A stretch of 64,000 nucleotides of DNA from Ziziphus jujuba (lineage: Eukaryota; Streptophyta; Magnoliopsida; Rosales; Rhamnaceae). The position numbers and the translations under genes were made by a program. Below the pieces are notes generated by a model, which saw nothing but the letters and a program-made list of their open reading frames with translations, searched no databases and had not been told where the DNA came from. Position 1 is the stretch's first letter. The number at the start of each line of letters is the position of its first letter. The DNA is taken from positions 11,119,001-11,183,000 of the forward strand of contig NC_083387.1 in assembly GCF_031755915.1 (NCBI RefSeq). Reading direction: 5' to 3'. This document shows, one piece after another, positions 36,412 to 48,055 of the stretch.

Positions 36412-37153
36412 ATTAAATGATAAATATTTTTACTAAATATAAATCAGTCTTCATTATCATGAAATGATACTTCTTCCAAAAGAAAATATTTTCAATACAA
36501 CCAGAATTTATATTTCCTTTTTTATTTGAATTTACAGGTGAAACCCATTCATATAAATCCCATTCAGGTATAAGAGAGAGAAGGGAGTGTAAACTCGGAA
36601 AGCAATAGAATTTTTTCCCCTCCAACGACTTCCTTGCTTTGGTAATTTGTGCTCGATTAGGAGGTTTTTCATTTTTTATTTTTTTATTTTTTTATTTTTT
36701 ACCGTAAAAATTTTATTTCAAGGTTACATTTCACGTGGTAAAAGCGTACACATTTGACTCTGACATTTGCCAAGCCTTTGAAAACCTACGAGACTAGAAA
36801 GCCATAACCCACCTAATAGACGTTGTGCAATTCCTCTTTTGCCCTTCTTTGCAAAAGCTGCAGAGAAAGCTGCACTGGTTCTCTGATTAGTGTGATATGG
36901 AGGAATATAGAAGCTTTTGGCTTCTAAAAGGAAAGGGCAAAAGAGGAATTTCGTAATGCATTACAGCAGAAGAGCTAGAAAAACTCCAATGGCCTGCCCT
37001 TTTTTACCACTTTCGAATGCCAAGTAGGTTTCATAGCTCATTGGTGCTGAATCCTTTGGCCTTCTCTGGGTTTAGTTTGATCTCAACACTCCAAAACATT
37101 TATTTCTGGGTGTTGCAGTTTTTGTTGCTTTGTTCTGAGTACCTATCAAAAAA
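36005..37153. other. Intergenic between kinesin and ArgC genes
   Basis: Contains the kinesin 3' UTR, TA/CA repeats (36378-36408), T-rich runs and a hairpin-forming inverted repeat at 36821-36960. From about 37000 it is the probable promoter and leader of the ArgC gene. Confidence 0.5.
36821..36960. repeat. Short inverted repeat (hairpin)
   Basis: The left arm at 36821-36859 contains attcctcttttgccctt then gcaaaagct. The right arm at 36911-36960 contains agcttttg then aagggcaaaagaggaat. The arms are reverse complements with one ~10-base insertion. The loop is about 50 bases. Remnant MITE or small-RNA hairpin are both possible. Confidence 0.55.
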
Positions 37154-40100
37154 ATGAGTTCTGCAACCTTCGGTTCCATTTGTTTTGATAGTGGATGCTT
37201 ATGGAAGGTTTAGTACCATTAAAGCTCTTTCATTTTATTATTTTATTATTTTTTAGAACATGCAGAAGAAGGAAACAAGTCCAAGTTTAATTTTTTATTA
37301 TTTATTTTAAATTTTTTTTTGGCTAAATTATGAGCTTGGTTTATTTGTTGAATGAAAAAAGTGAAACTTTTATCTGGGTTTCTTTTATCTCTCTCTCTCT
37401 CCTCTTTTTTTTTTATTTTTTTTTATTTTATATATGCATCCGTTTCCCAAGAGCCAAACTGAGAATAAAACTGGATGTTAAATTTCTGTTGCTGCTTTGA
37501 GCGCTTTTCTAACTTTGTGGGCTATATTTATTATTTATTTAAATTATTTCCTTTTATCTTTTTTCAACTTAATGTCCTTTATATATATTTGAATGCAGAA
37601 CGAAATCAATGTTTCAAAAACTAAGAAGCGAAATGGAGGAAGGTTTGTTAAATGTTTGGCAAATACTAAAACTCAGAAAGCAGAAAAGGCAGTTCGCATT
37701 GGTGTTCTTGGAGCCAGTGGTTACACTGGTGCTGAGGTAGAGCGTCTCACTCACCAACCCTTTTCATTACATTTTTTTTTTTCAATTCTTTTGGGAGATA
37801 GATTTATTATGATATTGTTTGTGAAATATATTTTAATTCTTGGTCGTAAGGATGGGTCTTGAACTAGAACTTTGGAATTTCTGGATGAGCCAAGGTTAAT
37901 TTTGGAGAAAGAAATAGTAAATACTGAAAGTCATAATTCTGAAGTACTATGGAAAGGGTTTCCTAGTTGGGTATGAAGATTGAGATGGGTTGGACAACTT
38001 TAACACAGCACGTCGAACTAGCTCTGTATTGTCTTAATACAAACAAATTATAATATGTTATGATGTGAACCATATCTTGCAGATTATCCGGCTCCTGGCA
38101 AACCATCCACACTTTGGCATTACGTTGATGACTGCTGATAGAAAAGCTGGTCAATCAATTGGTGCAGTGTATCCTCATTTAGTCACACAAGTAAGAGACT
38201 TTAGGCTGAAAATGTTTTCACTAATGGCCAAAGCATGTATGTAGAGATATTATCAGTTTAAACTCGCTCAAGCCCGGGGCATTTCCTAAGTATCTATTTT
38301 TATATCCTATATTTTATCGATTGTACACAGATCCCCGGGTTTTGTAGCAGAGGTCAACAGTAAAGATATTTCCATCCATTCTGTACTTTCTGGCTTCTTT
38401 ACAATACAATCTTTCATGACAAACAAATTTTGATTTTTGCTACATGTACAGGATCTGCCAACCTTAGTTGCTATCAAGGATGCTGATTTTTCTGAAGTAG
38501 ATGCAGTATTTTGTTGTCTGCCACATGGAACCACTCAGGTCCTTTTATGTTTCTGTTGTATTTCTTAGTTCCTTAACTAACAAAATTGGTTCCTAGTTCA
38601 GTTTTCCTTCAAAATTAGGAAATACATTTACTGGATCTCTTTCCCTTAGTTATAGATATGTTTGGTTTTTTACTTGCAGGAAATTATCAAAAGCCTTCCA
38701 ACAAGTTTAAAGATTGTTGATCTCTCTGCGGTACGCTCTAGTTTATCACCACTTTGTGCTGCACCTTTCTCTTTTTCTTTTCCTTTTTTTTTTTTTCTTT
38801 TTTTTCTTTTTTAATAAATAGAATAAAATAAAGAAATTGTGTATTGACATCCTATCATAGGAGAGGAACTCAAATATTATTGTTCAAAAATTGTATATGA
38901 TGTGTCTGCAGGACTTTCGGCTACGAGATATATCTGAGTATGAAGAGTGGTATGGTCAGGCACACAGAGCACCAGATTTGCAGGTAAAGTAATTATTTCT
39001 CTTTTTCTGTATGGCTGTCACTAGTTTACCCCCTTAATGACTACCATTTCTACATATTGTTTTGGAGAAACTTTTAGAAATGAAGTGGGCATTAACTGAT
39101 GAATAGTGTTGTAAGAGTACCTTTGTCTGGCACTGTTTTCTGAAGTCAAAATTGCACTTTGTTGATCCAAATGCTTCTTTTTAAGTCCACTAAACCTTAC
39201 TCTTCAAGGAAATGCATGCTCATTGGCTTTTAACTCAACTGTGGCATGGTTTACTTATTCCACGAATTTCTGCTTTTTGGATTTGCTGAAATGATATATC
39301 AAATAAAATTTAGCATTGTTATCCTTGAAAAGTTTTATGTTTTTATACCATTAACTTGAATGTATTTACAAGTTCTATTTTCATGGATCCAGAAAGAAGC
39401 TGTATATGGTTTGACAGAGATTGTGCGGGAGGAAATTAAAAATGCACGCCTAGTTGCCAATCCTGGTTGCTATCCAACATCCATTCAACTTCCCCTTGTT
39501 CCACTGATAAAGGTCTGTCTCGTATTTTGATTTTGTTTTAAATTTCAGTTTCTAGTGAGACTCATGCTTAGGGTTAGTCGATTAATCACATGGCATCCAA
39601 TAAGTGACAAGTTATGTGTAGACTATGTACGTAGAGGTTCAGGGAGCCAGGGAGTTACTCTAGATTCCAATTTAGTGGCAAAAGGAAAGAAGGAGAAAGA
39701 AAACCTGGAATACTTCAGAAAATAATCTGAATCTGATAGCCTTCTCAAAAGGGCAAGTCTAAACTTGATTTTGACTGTGATTTTAGTGGAATTACAAACC
39801 AGGAGTTAAGTATATGTTGAAACCTTAGAACAAAAGGTTGAATATATTTATATGATCTGTGACAATATGGAGGCTTAAGATATTTCAGGTGAATATGTGG
39901 TGCAAATAGATTTGGAATTTAGTTAGAGACATTATATTCTGAAAGATTTTGCTTTATCTACCCATTATGTACATGAGAATGGCTGTCTCATGATTACTAA
40001 TATTCCAGTTTGGCCTTTTTTTTGCTTGTTTCTTTCCCTCAGTGCTTTGTTACACACCTTCTGATGTTCTGTCACATGCAGGCTAATCTCATTGAGTTTA

Positions 40101-41916
40101 GAAATATCATCATCGACTCAAAATCTGGTGTCAGTGGAGCAGGTTAGGATATGATCAACTAGCTCATAAATCTTTATACAGATGTTAAGTTCTAGACTCT
40201 GGTACTTTGCTTGATTTCTAATGTAAATTGGTTCACTGCAGGGCGTAGTGCAAAAGAGGAAAATTTATACACAGAAATAGCTGAAGGCATCAAGTCTTAT
40301 GGTGTTACCCGTCATCGCCATGGTAAGTTTTTGTACTCTAGTTTGTTGAGTTACCATTAATCCCAAAAATTCAAGTCGATAGGAACTAGTACCAACTATG
40401 TATATTGAGCTAATACAACAAAAACTTGACAGACTTAAAATTGTATTTTGCCAAGTACTTTTGTCTGTTTAGTTGCTTTCACAAGGAGGTAGCCTTGTTT
40501 TTATGTCTAAATTTCAGTTCCAGAAATTGAACAAGGGCTATCTGATGCTGCACATTCGAAAATAACCGTCAGTTTCACTCCACATCTAATACCAATGGTG
40601 ATTATTATACCTTGACATATTATGTTATTGCAGTATACAGATTTGCTCGTTGCTAAGATAGGACTAAACTTTAAGTTCTTGTTACTGTCTTTCAGAGCCG
40701 TGGTATGCAATCGACCATATATGTAGAAATGGCTCCAGGTGTAACAGTTGAGGACTTGTACCAACAATTGAAGACGTCCTATGAGGTACACCTATTTAAT
40801 TCTTCTTCTTCTCATTGAGCACCTGCATTCATATCTGATTGTCATTCTGTACAGAAGGCAGCATTGGAATGAACTTCATAAGTTGGCACTTCTTCATCAG
40901 AATAGCAAAATTTTCTGTGCAGTAAAAAAAACAAACAAATAAACAAAAGAGAGATTGAGAGATGTTTCAGGTGATCGGTTTTGGTTGCTAAAGGTTATCT
41001 TCAACCCTGTCGAGCAATAACTTTCATAGGTCTAGAAAATGGTTTACGTGATGATACTTAAGTCAGCTTAGAGAATCACCACTGAAGCAACCAAAGTCGT
41101 GATGCTGAACTTCATGTCATTTTCAAATTTACTGTTCTGACTAATGACACTTTTAGGGCTTAATTTTTCTTCTTTAGCTGAAGAATATTCACTCTGAATT
41201 GCAAGAGACAATTGGTTTTTTCTTGCACTTTGCTAATGAGTAGATCGTAAAGGAGCCTTTTATATTTAGATGCCATTGATTCCCTTGGAATAGTATGATG
41301 GTACCAAGTGACTTCAACATGCACATAGATTCATCATTCATGTGCATATTTACACTACTTGTTGGGTTGCATTTTCTTTTATTCTGATTGCTATTTGTGA
41401 GATTTTATTCATTCGTGTGCATATTTACACTACTAGTTGGGGTGCATTTTCTTTTATTCTGATTGCCATTTGTGAGATTTTATTCATTCGTGTGCATATT
41501 TACACTACTAGTTGGGGTGCATTTTCTTTTATTCTGATTGCTACTTGTGAGATTTTATTCTTTCTTTCTTTCCACCATGATTTTGGTTTCAGGATGAAGA
41601 ATTTGTCAAGTTGTTGGAGAAACGAGCTGTCCCACGCACTCATGATGTCCGGGGCTCTAATTATTGTTTCATTAATGTCTTTGCTGATCGAATTCCTGGA
41701 CGAGCAATTATTATTTCTGTTGTAAGTCCATCCTTTTGCTATTTCCTTTGCAAATATTGACTTATGGATCATACCATGAATGGCTAAGCTCTTAAAATGT
41801 TGGTGCAGATTGATAATGTAGTTAAGGGAGCTTCAGGTCAAGCTTTGCAGAATCTCAACTTGATGCTGGGATTTCCAGAAAACACAGGGCTTCTTTATCA
41901 ACCCTTGTTTCCTTAG
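37154..41916 (+). CDS. argC: N-acetyl-gamma-glutamyl-phosphate reductase, plastid (ArgC type)
   Basis: Thirteen exons join in frame to 392 residues: 37154-37207, 37599-37736, 38083-38190, 38452-38538, 38680-38730, 38912-38983, 39393-39512, 40082-40142, 40242-40322, 40518-40597, 40696-40785, 41593-41721, 41809-41916. The first ~50 residues ([10 protein letters not shown]..., basic, Ser-rich) look like a plastid transit peptide. The NADP-binding GASGYTGAE lies at about residues 56-64 and the catalytic cysteine at about residue 196 in [15 protein letters not shown] and the conserved RHRHVPEIEQ follow. The enzyme reduces N-acetylglutamyl phosphate to its semialdehyde, the third step of ornithine/arginine synthesis. 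Length agrees with plant homologues (~400 aa). No broken motif. Intron 11 (40786-41592) holds a triplicated 75-bp repeat. Confidence 0.93.
41339..41563. repeat. Three tandem copies of a 75-bp unit inside an ArgC intron
   Basis: Units start at about 41339, 41414 and 41489, each beginning gtgcatatttacacta and ending gattttattc. Copies 2 and 3 are nearly identical. Copy 1 differs by a few bases. Because 75 is a multiple of three and no copy has a stop in one frame, an apparent ORF runs through, but it lies inside the intron between exons 11 and 12. Confidence 0.85.
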
Positions 41917-43100
41917 CATGTATTCTTTTTGACCGACTAAGAGTAAACTTGATTCTTCGGCTAAGAAGATTCTTTATTTTATATTTTTGTCAGTAGTTTG
42001 TAGTTTTTTTATGAATTTCTGGTTCATTCCAAAATGTTGGTTTTGATGTTCTTGTAGCTTCTCTCTTTAATTTATTGGTCCAGTGCCACCTTTTGTAAAC
42101 TATTGCCAAGGCAAAATAAAAAAGAATAAGAAGGAGCTTCTTTTATTGTATTATCTGGCCATATTATCCATATCATGCTTTGTGAGACTGTCTATCATCA
42201 TGAATAACTATAGCGCATCTTAACAGTTTATGTGGAGAAAAACTTGTAAACAGCTGTAGGATTTTCTGCTTCTGTTTCTGTAGCTAGCTGGTTGTCATTG
42301 CTTCTAGTAATCTAATCCCCAAGGACAAAAAAAAAAAAAAGAAAAAGGAAAAGAAGTAAATTGCTAAGGTATACCTGCTAATATAACATTTTTCCGAACG
42401 ATTTTAAAACTTTTTTGAAATTCTAAAATTTATATATATATATATATATATATATATGTAACTTTTTTTCTTTTTTTTCAAATTCAAAAGTTAAAATTAA
42501 AATCTATATCTTGACCACAGGATTCTTCTCTTTTTTTCTTTTTCTTTTTTACTTTTTTTTTTTGGCAGATATTTGACACAAATAATATGATATGAAAAAT
42601 ACAAAAGCTTGCATTATGTCTTCTATATTTGGTTAAATAGTTTAATCCTGTCTCTGCTATGGCAACAAAAAGTTTTTAACTAGCAAATACAACTCAAAAT
42701 CTTATTCAATTTTGTAATTTTCAAAGAATCGAATTTAATATATATTGTTATTATTATTTCTTAAATGAAAAAAAATTAAAAAAAAAAGAAAAAAGAAAAC
42801 CGAAATTATAAGATTATCTATATATATATATATATTATATTTTAATTATGTTTAGATGTCTACATTAACAACAACAACAACAACAACAAAGAGAAAGAAC
42901 GTCAAAAACAAAAACAAAAACAAAAACAGAACAGCGAGAGAAAGAGAGAGAGCTCACAGGAATGCTTATCTTTGCCTCCAATTCTTAAACCCTTAGGTTT
43001 TTCCATATTTGAAGGTTAAACCCATTGCATGGCGTTTTGGATAAACAAGGAAATCTAAAGCAACTCTGTTACTTCACATGAAAAGCGAGTAGTACGGACA
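41917..43100. other. Intergenic between ArgC and EMB1273
   Basis: ArgC 3' UTR, A- and T-runs, a TA run (42430-42456), another near 42820, then (ACA)n, (AAAAAC)n and GA-rich repeats (42870-42955) that probably belong to the leader of the next gene. No other gene seen. Confidence 0.5.
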
Positions 43101-43467
43101 ATGGCGAACCTTTATCCCTCTAATTTGTTATCTGCTTCCACTCGTTTCAAAGCCTCCACTGAAATGGCTCTCAAGACCCATCACCACCCTTTTCTTCAGG
43201 GATTCAAGGTAAGCTTGCTTGTCATTTTCCTTTTATAGATTTCCCTCAAATTTCAGCATGCAATTCTTTTTCTAAATATCTGCAGTTTATCGTGTTTTGG
43301 CTTAAAAGTTTACTAATTGTTTATTGGAAATATTATTAACTTTCTCCCGAGAGATGTGATTTATTTCTCAGAAATAGTGGGTCAAGAAATTCACCATGGA
43401 GTTGGGTTTGCCGGGAGTTTAGTTAACACGATTCTTCTTTTGTTATTATCGGGTGTATAGAAATAGG

Positions 43468-43498
<31 letters not shown>

Positions 43499-45515
43499 TT
43501 TTTAAATATATATGAATTTTAATTGTTATTTTAATTTATGTTAACTGTGTTCATTATTGTTATAAATGTAATTTTATATTGAATTTGTTTTGTGCTTATG
43601 TTGACATTTGTATAAGTAGAGTTTATTTTTTTTAAAAAAAAAAATGAACCTACAAATTCTAATGTAGTCACCTTATAGAGTCTGGTTACCTGTTAGGATT
43701 GGAAGTGCAGTCACTAGAAAATGAAATGGAGCATAATCTGGTGTTTGTCAAGCCTATGCGTTTGTGTGTGCAATGAAGAATTTTAATTTCTCCAAAAACC
43801 TACCATGAGAATGTAGACCTGTATTCAAGTTTTTCTCTTTGAGCTAGAATTTTAATGCTTGAGTGTTTTTTGAGAATTTGACCTCTCTTTGTGGCATTGT
43901 TACGAGAATCCTGAATTGTCATCTATATGGCCTGTAAACTAGTTTTTGAGTGGGCTTGAAAATATTTGTGTTTATTTATGTTTTTTGTTCTGTCACTCTT
44001 GAATCCAAGTAGCTGCAGCATATTTTGTCTTTGATGTGTTGCATAGGACACAGTTTTTGCCTCATCATGTAGTCACCTGTATTATGTATCCCCCTCCCCC
44101 TTCCCCTTTTTTTTTGCAGAAAGAGAAGCACCACTTAAAATGGTTACATTAGAAGTCTGAGAGTTTAATTGATTAATTGGAAAAAAACTTGTATGTGCAA
44201 CTAAAAGAATTAGTGCTGATTTGTTAGAAAAAAATATTTGATGTTAGTTTGTGGTTACATCTATTTAGGAAACCATAGCCATTAATCATCTCTTTTACTT
44301 GAGTTTCCTGATGGGTTGTGTAGCTTTCTCAATTCACTAGGTTTACTGTTTCCTTTTATTTGTAGGAGGGATTTTCACAATATGATAAAAAATGCCACTA
44401 TAGTTCAAGTTTTATACCATCAGGGTTATTTCAGAATTCTGGGCCCAAAGTCATGTGTGCAATGAACATGGCTTCAGGGCAGTCAGATGATCCTGGGAAG
44501 ACAAAATTGGAACGCCTGCAGGACATGGCAATCAAACTGTGGGAAAGTACCCCTGCTCCAGTAAAGAGTTTCCCCTGGAATAGAGCATTTGACAACTTCG
44601 TCCAACTCATCCTTGACCTTATCTTGGCAGTTGTCAGATACTTAAGTGTACCTCTACTGGTGGTGTCCTCCCTTAGTGAGATATCATATTGTGCACATGA
44701 AAAGAAGCTGTTTCTTATGCCTGTCCCATTACTTATTGGAATTGCTGTTGCTGAAGTCTTGAGGCAGACAGCCTTGGATGTCTCTCCACTTCTCAAGGTA
44801 ACCTGTCTGTGAAGAGTCACTCGGCTATTTATTAACTCAGTTAATTTGACATGAGGGTTACTTGACATGAAAATTGTGTCAACAACATCTTGTGACATTT
44901 ATCAACATTCAGTTTAAAATGGCATCATGTAGTGATTTAAAAGTCATGATTACTAGATTCATATGCGTGGGTGAAAAGATTTGGAAGTTACATTTTTTTT
45001 TCTTTTCCATTTTGGATCTCAATTGTGGAGATGCTTAATGGTTTTTAGAAGCATCTGGTTCGGCTCCATTTGATGGATTTTACATTTTATTTACTTGGGA
45101 GATCTTTGATCAATCAGTGTAGGCTCTTTTCTGAAATTCTTTTTCACTTTTCCTTATCCCAATTTTGATAGTCCTTTTTATATATTGATAAGTGAAGTAC
45201 TATGATGCCAGACTAGAGAGCTTGTTGGATTGCCTCATTTCTCAGTATTTCGTTTCTTGAAAGAGGCCTACATTTTTTTCCAGTTTATTTTTATCAGAAT
45301 TATTCTTATTTGTATAAATACATTGTTCTTGTCTGGCTTGGTAGCAGGATGCAGAAGTTCCATGGCATCTGATTTGCATGGCTATTTTGTTCACGCTTCT
45401 TAAATTAGCAGGGCCATCTCTACCATACTGGGGCCGGATATTTGTCCCACACTTTGCCAATGGGGGTTTGTTTAGAACTCTATGGGCATTTTGGCAGCGT
45501 AGGAAAAGGCACTGA
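43101..45515 (+). CDS. EMB1273: EMB1273-like chloroplast membrane protein
   Basis: Three exons (43101-43208, 44366-44797, 45348-45515) join to 235 residues. The N-terminus (MANLYPSNLL..., Ser/Thr/Lys-rich) has transit-peptide character. The mature part has KLWESTPAPVKSFPWNRAFDNF, then hydrophobic segments (LILDLILAVVRYLSVPLLVV and FLMPVPLLIGIAVAEVL). It also has the conserved EISYCAHE, EVPWHLI and PYWGRIFVPHFANG blocks, ending in a basic tail (WQRRKRH). These are the marks of the Arabidopsis EMB1273 family, needed for embryo development and thought to be plastid-located. The biochemical role is not known to me. The last intron ends in a tandem acceptor (tagcag), so forms with or without one extra Gln may exist. 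Identification is by remembered family sequence. Confidence 0.8.
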
Positions 45516-46981
45516 GAAATTAGAGCATTCAGTAAATAAGATCCAATTCTTGCAGGAAAAAAATATAACAGGTACTTCTCCTTCTGGGGCAATTTTCTTT
45601 ACTTGAGAGGACGTCAAATTTCATTCTCTTTTTTTTTATTATTATTATTATTTTCTGTTTATATTATATGATGTTATTATTATACTGCACAGCTAATGTA
45701 ACTGGTCAATCTGACAAATTATACATCTTCACTTATGATTAGATACAGGTGGCATATTTTCCAATGAAAGTGAAGTTGCTGAACAATCAGCTATAAATTT
45801 GAATAGTAGATGTCTATGAATAGTGCCTTCTTGTTCTTAACCAATGCAAATGTTTGCCTGATCAACTATTTTTTTAATTTTTTTTTTTTTTCTCTTTTTG
45901 TTGAAGGTTGAAGAACAGGGCAGAAGGAGTAAGGATCTTTCTTGTCAATTTTTGGGCAGAGCATTGTAGTGGTTGTCATTATTGTAATAAGAAAGTTCAA
46001 ATTAGAATTTCATTTGTCAATTTGATACAATACCTGTAGTCAATGAATAGCTATATTTTGATGCTTTTTTGTGTTCATATGGATGTACTTTAATACACAG
46101 GCATTATAGATTGAGTTCATGCTATTTCAATTGGTCACTTTATCATGCTGTTGGCAATGAACAGTGCAAGACAATGCAAGGTTACTACTGCTTACTTGGA
46201 GCTGTATTTTGGGACCTATGGTTTAAAAAACTTAACAATGACGGTCACTTGAATGCTGCTGGTCCAACTTTGTTTGTGGCCTTAGGTGGGAAAAAATATA
46301 TATATATATATATATATATTAAATAGAATTTTTATAAAATAATTATAAATTAATCTATATTTTATAATATATTTCTTTTTGGTTTTATTTTGAATATAGT
46401 GAGGAATAAGGCCCTTTGTTGTTTTTATACTATACTATATATATATATATATATATTTTCCCTAAATGAAGGGATGTTTAAGCAAAAAAAAGAAAAGAAA
46501 AAAAAAATGAAGGGATGCCGATAAATAATTTTTTTTTTTTTTTTTTTTTTTGGGGGGTTTAAGACAGTTTACATTTTCATAAAAACAAACGTAAGATGCA
46601 AAGTTGAAGTTATTTTTGCTTGAAATTGGACAAGATTATTGAATAATATGCTAATCAAATTTTATAAAAAAAAAAATAAATAAATAAATAAGCAGAAGAA
46701 TTTCATGTCAAATAAGATTTGTATTATATATGATAGAAACTGCAAAGATAATAAGCTTAAAATGTATCACTACGGTCTCTTTTCTTTTTCAGCATTGACT
46801 TTTATATATATTTTGCAAAATAAAAATTTGACGACGTCGTGTAGCAAAGTAGGATTTGAAGCCCTACGTAATCTGTTTTACAGGGAAAATCTGTTTCCCT
46901 CCGCTCGCTTCGTTTCTCTATCTCTCTGTCGAGTCGGTGACTCAGCCTCCACCACCACCGAGTTTGAACGATTCCACCGCC
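45516..46981. other. Intergenic, EMB1273 3' flank to KH gene promoter
   Basis: Contains the EMB1273 3' flank, an unidentified exon-like patch (46096-46289), TA runs (46293-46320, 46437-46457), A/T runs (T-run 46530-46550) and the KH gene promoter. A ttttatatata box at about 46800-46810 is a reasonable TATA for the start at 46982. Confidence 0.45.
46096..46289 (+). other. Unidentified exon-like fragment
   Basis: One frame is open and protein-like across about 65 codons, with GAVFWDLWFKKLN and AAGPTLFVALGG. It is flanked by an acceptor-like cacag before and a donor-like ggtggg after. It looks like a single exon of a membrane protein, but no neighbouring exons are visible. I do not recognise the family. 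Pseudogene fragment or coincidence are both possible. Confidence 0.2.
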
Positions 46982-48008
46982 ATGAAAGAAGACCTGGAAG
47001 AACAGCAACACGAGCTCAACTCAGACACTGCCTCTGCCGACTCTCACAAGCGAAAGCTGGAGGATAACATTCTGCTCGCCAAGCAGAAAGCTCAAGAAAT
47101 TGCCGCTCGGCTCGTCAGCAATGCCGAGTCAAAGCGCCCTCGACTTGACGACGATTCTTCTGAGGCCCTCCCCCCCTCCAACTCCAACTCCAACTCTAAC
47201 TCAGTCTCTAACCCTCCCTTCCCTGGTAATAATATTTCCCTCCTATTCCAAATTTCCCCATTATTTTCTAGGGTTTTAGCTTTTCTTTTCTTTTTTTAAT
47301 TTTTTTTCTTGCCCTTGTTATATATTAACATGGTTAACCCTAGCTAAGATGGAGCTCTCATTCTCTAAATTTTGGATAAGTTATTACGGTCAACTGTGAG
47401 AAATATATATCTCTTATTATAGCATTAGGTTGAGTTTTTGAACAACATTTCTACCAGATAACATTTACTTACATGAGAAAGAAACTGTTGCTGGTTTTGC
47501 AAAAACAAGTTTTTCAAAACTGATGGAAAATTAGTGGAATTTTATATTGTATATTGCCATTCACTTATGGCTCTTTTACCCAATATTTTTCTTTAAAAAA
47601 AAAAAAAAGTATTATTAAATTTGCCTAATTTTTTTTCTGTCTGGATGGATATTTCCTCTTGGGGTTCGATATAGAGATCTAGATTATTCAATATTGATTG
47701 GTTATTTAACTGCATCAATGTAATTTTTTTTTTTTTTGGTTGGTTGGATCAGATTTCACATTGATGCAGGACATACCAACTAATTTCTTAATTAGGTCTG
47801 CCTTCTGCTGTTTGAATATTTGAGCTTCTGATAACATATAAATATAATATAATGGTGATCCTAATTTTGAGATTGTACAATGCATCCTGTAGCTAGAGCA
47901 AAAATAGTAATTCTTCACTCTGTGTGCTTTTGTAACTATGCAGTCTGGTGGAATGAGTAAAAATTCGTAGTTTAGCTATCCGTGATTTCTTCTTCTTCTT
48001 CTTCTTCT

Positions 48009-48055
<47 letters not shown>

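Noticed and set aside
41342..41725. 127-codon frame with three repeats of [15 protein letters not shown]
   Set aside because: Created by a 75-bp tandem repeat inside an intron of ArgC running into exon 12 in the wrong frame.
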